A stretch of 64,000 nt of DNA. Source: Gaeumannomyces sp. JS-464. Lineage: Eukaryota > Ascomycota > Sordariomycetes > Magnaporthales > Magnaporthaceae. A model generated the notes under the pieces. It ran no database searches and was not told where the DNA came from. It saw only the letters and a program-made list of their open reading frames with translations. Shown here piece by piece: positions 57,289 to 64,000 of the stretch. The position numbers and the translations under genes are program-made. How positions within the stretch are numbered: the first letter of the stretch is position 1; every line of letters begins with the position of its first letter. The stretch spans positions 6,944,001 to 7,008,000 of the forward strand of contig NGZR01000002.1 in assembly GCA_002197995.1 (NCBI GenBank), read 5' to 3'.

Positions 57289-58546
57289 GGCTCGCGATCT
57301 GTCCGGGGACACGGGTGACGGGTGGCGTGCGGTCGAGCTAGATGACGGGTACCTGGGGCTAACAGAGATGTCGTGCTCGTCGATTCGCCAGGAGCTCTTT
57401 TCGTGAGGCTCAGCAATGCTGGTCGTACAAGACCCGACATATATCAACCAGCTAGTAGCTACCCAGCCAGCCGGATCCGAGCAGTGGACCAGTCCAGGGT
57501 TTTGTTTTTTTCACAGCCCCCAAGTTTCCTTGGTTTCAAAGCTCACATCTCACTTCGCACCATTCTTTCCGGTAGGTGCGGCAACACCCACATGCGGATG
57601 GGCGAGAGGATGGAAGGGGCGCCCGGCCCTGTAACGCGGCGCGCAAGGGGGGTAGCGAGGAGCCACAGCCGGAGACGACCCATTTCGAGGCTCCTGAGCC
57701 CGGCGGATCGGCCTTTTCCCTCTGGGCCGAAACCGCGCGATGCCATACTGGCATTGAGGCTTTTTGCGGTCTTGGGCGATCCCTGTCTGAAAGCGGTCTA
57801 GTAAGCCAGTGCTTTGCACGGCCGTCCGCGATGGGTCCGCGCTAGCTGCAGCGCTAGCCCCCAACGGCTCAGCGGCCAGGGGCGAGGATGTGGGGAATGG
57901 TGCTACCGTGCTGGCGGTGGCTGCCAAAACATGACCTACTGTAATTCCCAATTTTGATCAATGGCTGGGATTTGGCTGCGTCGGTTGCGTGCAGCAAAAC
58001 CACGCACTTGTCGTCCACACCGGGTATGATGATCCTTTTGTGGGGTGATGGCGGCGGCATGCTCCATAAAAGCAAGATTCCGATCGCCTAGTCGTCCGCC
58101 GCGGTTTGTGGGCGACACCACTGGGTTGGCACGCTGGACATGCAGCACAAATATGGATGGGCAGGCATCGCATTAGCCTCGGCGAACATTCCAATTGCGG
58201 CTATTAGCGGGCTGCTCAGGTTGCTATCACGTTTCGCCGCCCTGGTCCAGCCGCCTCGGCCCCCGGCTTTCAGTGGAGCGAGGTTGGCAAGGGCAGGTGA
58301 AAGAAGACAAGCAAAACGAACAAGATGCCCCCTCCTCGGCAAGCGCCAGGAGCTGTCCAGCTGAATGTCGTCGCCCGCCTGTTTCTTGGGCGCATAGATC
58401 GTCATCTCATATCGGTCAATTGCTGCCACGAACGATACCCAAAAGCACCTAGATCGAGCGGAGAAGCGACCCAAAGAAAAAAGCAAGAACGAAGCCGCTA
58501 AAGACAAAGACCAAGAGTCTAGGCCAAAAGGGCAAAAAAGGGTAAA
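57289..58546. promoter_or_regulatory. Divergent promoter region between the receptor-like gene (-) and the hydrolase gene (+)
   Basis: 1.26 kb shared upstream region. No gene supported. The two genes start on opposite sides, so co-regulation is possible but not shown. Confidence 0.45.
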
Positions 58547-59915
58547 ATGGCAGCCAAGACCACAGTCCAGGTGCCGCACCTCGGCGTCACGGCGGGCTAC
58601 CGACTGGCTGGCGACGCCGTCGATCCCTCCAAGCCGACGGTGCTCGTCAACTCCATGTGCACGACGTCGTCGCTGTACGAGCACCAGTTCGCCGCCGCCG
58701 AGCTCTCGGCCGCCGTCAACCTGCTGGCCGTCGAACCGCTCGGCCACGGCGCCACCACCTGCCCCTCGGAGCACTTCACCTACTGGGACTCGGCCCTCGT
58801 GGCCCTGCAGGTCATGGACAGCCTCGGCGTGCAAAAGGCTTTCGCGCTCGGCACGAGCCAGGGAGGCTGGATTGTTGCTCGGATGGCCCTCTTGGCCCCT
58901 GAAAGGGTGCGTGCCTTTTCACTGTTCTCTCTCTCTCTCTTTTTTTTTCTTTTTTCTTTTTTTTTTCTTCACCCTTCTTCTTTTGTCTTGTGCCCAGGCT
59001 GTGTATCGTTCCACCGCATGACGGCTTATCTCCAGATCTTCTCCCGCCCATCCATCCTGCCATCTCCCAGCCGCACCAAGCACTGGTTGCGCTAGTGCAG
59101 TGTGCAGTGGCACCCTCCATCCTACGCACTCCAAAGACACGCTAACGAGAGGGCCCCTATTTCCCCATCCATGCGCGCGGCTTATTTCCCAGGCCGAGAC
59201 TAGCCGCACAAGCGCCATTACCTGATGATGTAGTAATCCACGCTAACACTTTGCGCATCACTTCAACCCCTGCTCTTCCTCTACTGCACGGGTCAAATGT
59301 AGATACTCGGAATCCTCCCCCTGGGCACGTCCCTGGACTACGAGTCTGCCGAGTCGCGCGCCGACGGCGCCTGGGATCCCAAGACCCAGCTGAGGCCTTT
59401 CCTCGACGGCTGGAGCGTCCCCGCGGCCGCCGACTTCGTCGTCGACGACGTCTGGTGCGGCATGGTCGGCAGCCTGGGCTTCTCAGGCACCGTCCCGCCC
59501 GAGACGCTCGAGTTCTGGACGAAGACGCTCAAGTCGGTCTACTGCGGCGACGAGGGCCGCAGGAAGCTCAAGGGCGCCCTCGTCAACCTGCTCTCGCGCG
59601 ACGGCCTGCTGATGAGGCTGAGGGACATCAAGTGCCGGTGTACTGGCTGCAGGTATGTGACCTTTTTTGTGGCTTGGATTTTGTTTTTGCACACTGTCGC
59701 TGTTTTTGAATACGTTTGCTGACTGTGCGACTTCCTCACAGGGCACCCAAGACCCGGTCTTTGGGGTCAAGCTTCCCGCCGAGCAGATCAAGCTCTTCAC
59801 GGCCTCGCCCGAGGCGACTCTGACCTTTGTCGAGGGCGGTGGCCACTATCTCAATGCTACCAGCCCCAAGGAAGTGAACGAGGCCATCCTGAAGATGGTC
59901 AAGAAGTACACTTGA
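58547..59915 (+). CDS. Alpha/beta-hydrolase family protein (three exons)
   Basis: Start MAAKTTVQVPHLGVTAGYRL. Exons 58547-58906, 59303-59652 and 59742-59915. The first intron is long (396 nt, T-rich). The nucleophile elbow is LGTSQGGWI (Ser near residue 104), an acid candidate lies in GTQDPVFGVKLP, and the catalytic His is in VEGGGHYLNATSPKEVNEAI. The joined protein would be about 294 residues, normal for the fold. Exon 2 is one base short near 59,636: one added C restores IKCPVYWLQ before the GTATGT donor and the phase into exon 3. Similar to small fungal esterase/lipase-like or lactonase-like hydrolases; substrate unknown. It is divergently paired with the receptor gene. Confidence 0.9.
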
Positions 59916-60489
59916 AAATTAGATAGTGTCTGCTAGTAGGCAAGCTATAATATCATTTTAAATTGTAGTTAACTCTGCGGCTAGCCAAGCCTCTTTAGGG
60001 TTCGATAAGCTTCATGCAATCTCCAGGCTTCTTTACGGCATGTTTTAGTCTCCCATAAATCCAAAAACTCGTTTTCCCCCCCTGTAGCCTTTCTCCTTGG
60101 CCAAGACAATAGCCTCCCTCAAAACCCCCCTGGGTCCTTCTAGTCTCGACTTTTGAGGACACCACTTCCTCGGCTACGAACAAAGTTGAGTGACGACAGT
60201 GTTTCATAGCCATTTAACGCAAAACAACGCGGTATAAACTAAGAAAGCAGCTAGTCAGCGTCAAACCTGCGGGCTGCCAAGAATGATTGCTCGGCTTCAA
60301 CGATCCTTACTCGCTGGAGGGCGCGCCTCCAACCTGCAGACTCGGGATGTGGGTGGTCCATTTTAAACTCCGTTGGGCTGATACACGTTTCTCAATTGCT
60401 TGTCCCCCTTTTTCTAGCAATTCTGGCAGATTTTACCGCAAGTAGATAATGTATGAGATACTAGCGCTGCCTATCTTTTCGTGGCTCAT
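59916..60489. other. Intergenic region between convergent genes
   Basis: No gene seen. Confidence 0.5.
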
Positions 60490-63400
60490 TTACTCAACAT
60501 ATTGCATTTCCTTTAGGCCGCACCATAGGGTTACAATGGTAGTCAAGCTGCCACCTCCCATGATTGACGAAAAAATCCTTCTCCTCCAGCCCAGTTGACC
60601 TTGACACATACTGCTGGCTATTTTCCTCACAACTGGCAAAAAGGGTCCGCGTTCAGCCCGCTCATGGGCAGGGCGCCCTCGGGGGAAGATGCTGGCGGCG
60701 CGCTTGGCGTTGCGCCCGCCGAGCGTGCACGTGGACGCGCGCGAGCTGACCTTCCTGACGATGTTCATCTTTGGCTCCATCTTGAGCTTCCGGAGCGTGG
60801 CCGAGCCCATGCCGCGGGACCGGGACGCGGCCCTGGCCACCTGCACGCCGTCGAAGACGGCCAGGGGCACCAGCACGAGCCCGAAGATGGCGGCGAGGTC
60901 GCTGCCCTTTGTGTCGACGAGGCCGTAGATGTCGAGCGCCGACTGGCCCGCGATGCCCGCCGTGGACACGATGCGCCCGATGACGGCCAGGGGCGCGAGC
61001 GCCGCGGCGAGCTCGCCGACGACGGGGATCGGCAGGAAAAAGGCCGTGAGGAACAGCAGGATGGTGCTCTTGCGCTGCCCCGCCTCCCCGACGTCGACGG
61101 CGTCCGAGATGCTCTGGATCGCGTTGGCGGCCATCTCGAGCGTGAAGACGAGAGGGGCGACGGCGTCGACGACGAGGTCCTCGGCGTTTCCGGGGTAAAG
61201 GCCGAGCTGGATCTTCTCGACGGCTTCGGGGAGGTCCCGGGCGAGAATTTTAAGCTTGTTGTAAGCCCTTTTAACGAGGTCCTGGGGGTTGGCAACATCC
61301 CCCCTTTCGTAGCCGTTGGGAATGTGATAATGGTTGATGTCCCAGCCCTCCTCCCTGCACTCCTCTTGGCTCTCGGACGGCGAGCAGGCGTAGGCAGAGC
61401 CGGGCTTCGCGACCTCGCCGAACCAGATGCGGTCGGGGGATGCCCGTGGCCTCGTATGAATCGCGCCAAAAGTCGTCCGCTTTGGAATCCTGGAGCTGCC
61501 AGTAGACGGACTGCTCCGCTTGGGCACCCAGCGAGCTCGCCCACCCGGAGTAGTCGGGCGGGCAGTGGCCCTTGAGCTGGATCCAGTCGTGGGTGAGGAA
61601 CTGGTCCCCGGGGCAGATGCCGTGTCTTCTCTTGTCGCACGGCGTCCAGCCGTGGCAGTGCTTGTCGTCGCAGCACCGACATATGAGCCTATCCCGTGTC
61701 GCATTTAGGCAGGCCTTGCAGCACCCCACGCGCTCTCAGATTACGCAGGTAAAGTACTTGTCTCCGTTTCCGTACATGAACTCGCGCACCGCCTTGGCGC
61801 CGCCGCGCACGACCGAGTCGGCGTAGCTGTTGAACTTGCGCTCGTACCCGTTGGCGACGAGGCGGTCGTGCTTGTCCATCGTCTCCCTGGAGGTGCGGGC
61901 GAGCACCTCGATGAGGTACTGGGCCGCGCAGTGGCTGGGCACGTTGGCGTTTTCCATCTCCTCCAGCGACCCAAACGGCGCGTCGCAGGGGACCGGCAGG
62001 ATCGTCGGCAGCTCGATGGGGTCGGGGTTCTCGCCGTCCTCGCCGTTCCTGAGGCTCTCGGCGTCGATGTACTCGTCCTCGCCGTTGAATTTATGGAGGT
62101 CCGTGACCCAGTCGATGGTCCCCGCAAACACCATATCCTTCCACAGCTCGCGGCGCGTGTTTTTCGTCGTGGGCGACGTGTATGCGACCCACTCGTCGCC
62201 GTTGTACACGACAATGTCCGAGTTTGACGCGCCGTCGTGCCACGTCGACTTGTCGGGTCCCTACCGAGGGCGAGGTTCCCGTTATGATCTCGTAGATCTC
62301 GGCGTTCGAGATGTAGCCACCATTTTCGGTGCATCGCCCCGGAGCTGCCGGAGAATTGTTCTTGCCGCCTAAAAAGGGGCACATGGGGCCGTCGCAACCC
62401 GGCTGCTCCAGCTTAAAGCTGCGTCCATAACTCGACTCCCCGACGAAGATTTTGGTGGTCGACACGCCGGCCTTTGTGATCATGACAAGTGCCCGCGACG
62501 TTTCCGTAAGGTTGGTGTGGCTCCTGACGCAGTTGCCGGCTGGGCAGCCTTCTGTTGCCCACTGATTTCCAGCATCCCATTGTCCTGGCCCAGGGTCAGC
62601 TTCGAAGCTAGGTGAAAGAACAGGGTGCAAAGTGATGACGGACGCGATGTCACGTTTAGAATACGAGGGTTAGTAAAAAGGGGACAGGGAGCGCCATACC
62701 ATGGGGGTCTTATGCCATATACACGATGTAGTCCAACACGGTGGCCATGCGGCCGATGGGAAATGCCTTCAGGTACCTGCAGAAACGTGCAAGTCAGCTG
62801 GTGCTCCTTGTCGGAGTCAACAGGAGAACGAGGCAACTCACCAGTAGCTGGCAGGGGCAGCAATAGAAAGCGTCTGCCCTTTGGAAAGCTTGCCCTTCAT
62901 GACCGTCAGAACTTGAGGTAGTCGGCCCCGCCCGAATCGAACCCCTCGGGCGCGCCGGGGATGTCTTTGGCGCCCGGATATTCCCAGTCGAAATCCACGC
63001 CGTCCAGACCCTCGTCGTTGAGAAACTTGGCGACGTTGGTTGCAAAGACGTTCCAGTTCTGCGTGGCCTTGCGGAGCGTGTCGTACGTCCCGGGGTTGTT
63101 GGAATAGCCCCAGCCGCCAAACGAGATGATCCGCTTGGGCTCGTCCGAGGTCTTTTTTGAAGCTTCCCCACTGTGGCAGGAAGGATCGGGGTCAGTTCAT
63201 TGTGCAGCCTATGAGCGGGCTTTTTGTCCAACTAACCTGGCAGTAAAGGTTCACGATCTTCACTGTCCAGTCGTCTGTGTTAATCTCTGCAAACGCCCAG
63301 TGTATCTTGGTGTAGGTGCCGTCCGTATTGGCATTGCGCACGCGCTGGTGAAGACAAGGACACTTATGCCTGCGTGGCTCTCCTATAAACTTTCAAGTCG
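60490..63400 (-). pseudogene. GH18 subgroup-C chitinase with killer-toxin-subunit-like C-terminus, disrupted
   Basis: Minus strand. Legible parts in order: TYTKIHWAFAEINTDDWTVK; RIISFGGWGYSNNPGTYDT; the catalytic DxxDxDxE block DGVDFDWEYPG (62981-63004); SYWYLKAFPIGRMATVLDYI; IFVGESSYGRSFKLEQPGCD; WVAYTSPTTKNTRRELWKDM. A C-terminal region follows with Cys pairs (CCKACLNATRDRLICRCCDD), QSVYWQLQDSKADDFWRDSY and several hydrophobic helices (STILLFLTAFFLPIPVVGEL). Introns with good borders lie at about 62,843-62,779 and 62,704-62,592. A TAA at 62710-62712 replaces the expected active-site Tyr codon, and a TGA lies at 61736-61738. Single-base breaks occur near 63,165, 62,910, 62,265 and 61,437. 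The N-terminal LysM/chitin-binding part is not visible. Probably a dead gene, although some breaks may be assembly errors. Confidence 0.78.
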
Positions 63401-64000
63401 CCGTAGAACACTGTGGGTAAGGCCTAGACGCTAGCAGTGCCATTGTTGATTTGCAACCACCAGATGAATGCCACTTGGTGTGTCTCCCACTTGCTTTTGT
63501 TGCCACATGCACTCCTCAGGAACCATAAACACCATGTTAACTCTTTCGTGCGGAACAAAATAGACTGCGATGATACCGTTTGTAATGGCTGCGAGAAGTA
63601 TCAACAATAGTTCTCGACCCCACATGTTGGCGGCGTCAAAGCTTGTATAGGGCTGCTTAAGATAGAGCAAGCACTTGCCCGGGCAGCCCCCGCTACCGTG
63701 CAGCGATCCATCTACCATGCGCCTAAATTACTGACTCAGGTTCCATCTCCTCCACGGCAGGGGCAGAGCAACGCGGATAAGAGTCGCAAAGACTGACCCG
63801 GCGGCAACTGGTGTCGGTAAGATTCCGGGACAGGGCGTATTCCACCTATCACTCGTGGTATCCATTCTGGGTCTCTTGTCAACTATTGCAAACACTTTCG
63901 GAAGGAGCTCGGCCCGTACTCCTGCTCGGGACGGGGGTTGCGGGGCATGATGTCTATTGGTTGTCGTTTTTGAGTTATATTTTACCCCTGACCCCTGGCG
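63401..64000. other. Upstream of the chitinase remnant; no interpretable gene
   Basis: An ORF at 63718-63431 on the minus strand has one hydrophobic helix but no motif I recognise. It could be the decayed 5' end of the chitinase gene. Confidence 0.35.

Noticed and set aside
57289..57447. Upstream in-frame Met giving an extended receptor N-terminus
   Set aside because: The extra 53 residues are Ser/Arg-rich without similarity to the family, whose members begin shortly before the first helix. Start taken at 57288.
58907..59302. Missing exon inside the long first intron of the hydrolase
   Set aside because: Exon 1 ends at ..LLAPER and exon 2 begins ILGILPLGTSLDYE, which join as expected for the fold with phase 0. 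Nothing in between looks coding.
30197..63400. A secondary-metabolite cluster or other co-regulated gene system
   Set aside because: No backbone synthase, P450s, cluster regulator or shared pathway logic. The genes are mixed housekeeping and surface functions.
60490..63400. Killer-toxin gene proper
   Set aside because: The similarity is to the chitinase-type subunit region of fungal subgroup-C GH18 proteins, a common chromosomal family, and the copy is disrupted.

Overview
The window comes from the nuclear genome of a filamentous ascomycete, most likely a Sordariomycete and probably Sordariales-like. The evidence is short spliceosomal introns, a dynactin Arp1 very close to the Neurospora ro-4 type, a PTH11-like receptor, a subgroup-C chitinase, and heavy C-to-T / G-to-A decay of repeats that looks like repeat-induced point mutation (RIP). 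It has two very different halves that meet near 30,010.

Positions 1-30,010 are an AT-rich heterochromatin-like block of nested, RIP-killed transposable elements. I resolved these pieces from terminal repeats and target-site duplications. A chromovirus-type Gypsy copy (1-405 and 2273-about 4335) is split by a complete 1,865-bp Fot1/pogo DNA transposon (406-2270, TA duplication). A second Gypsy with 189-bp LTRs (4373-19322, ATGTA duplication) carries inside its integrase a 7.5-kb Tad1-like LINE (8500-16000, 14-bp duplication, TAA-repeat tail). It also carries a 136-bp solo LTR of a miniature element (18468-18603). A minus-strand Gypsy remnant lies at 19324-21090. A further chromovirus of the first family runs from an LTR at 21091 through gag, RT, integrase and chromodomain. 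Near its 3' end it is interrupted by a complete 728-bp LTR element without a coding sequence (28061-28788), and it ends in a tandem pile of LTR copies (28814-29721).

Positions 30,010-64,000 are GC-rich and genic. In order: a GPI-anchored Cys-rich secreted protein (+), cytochrome b5-like protein (+), a six-exon multi-pass membrane protein (-), an FHA-forkhead transcription factor with AT-hooks (-), a four-TM membrane protein (+), a MOT1-type molybdate/sulfate-like transporter (-), a Par32/DUF3602 protein with GRGGAGN repeats (+), Arp1 (-), a PTH11/rhodopsin-like seven-TM receptor (-), an alpha/beta hydrolase (+) and a disrupted GH18 chitinase with a killer-toxin-subunit-like C-terminus (-). 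They do not form a recognisable cluster or pathway; this looks like ordinary euchromatin beside a repeat block.

Almost every GC-rich gene carries one or more single-base reading-frame breaks, often in homopolymers, including in the near-invariant Arp1 C-terminus. I read most of these as assembly errors rather than biology. The chitinase is the exception: it also has two in-frame nonsense codons, one at the expected active-site Tyr. I found no clearly undescribed multi-gene system. The most interesting signals are the miniature LTR element with a palindromic LTR, the antisense reading frames kept open in the 3' part of the Gypsy elements, and the unassigned 3' third of the LINE.
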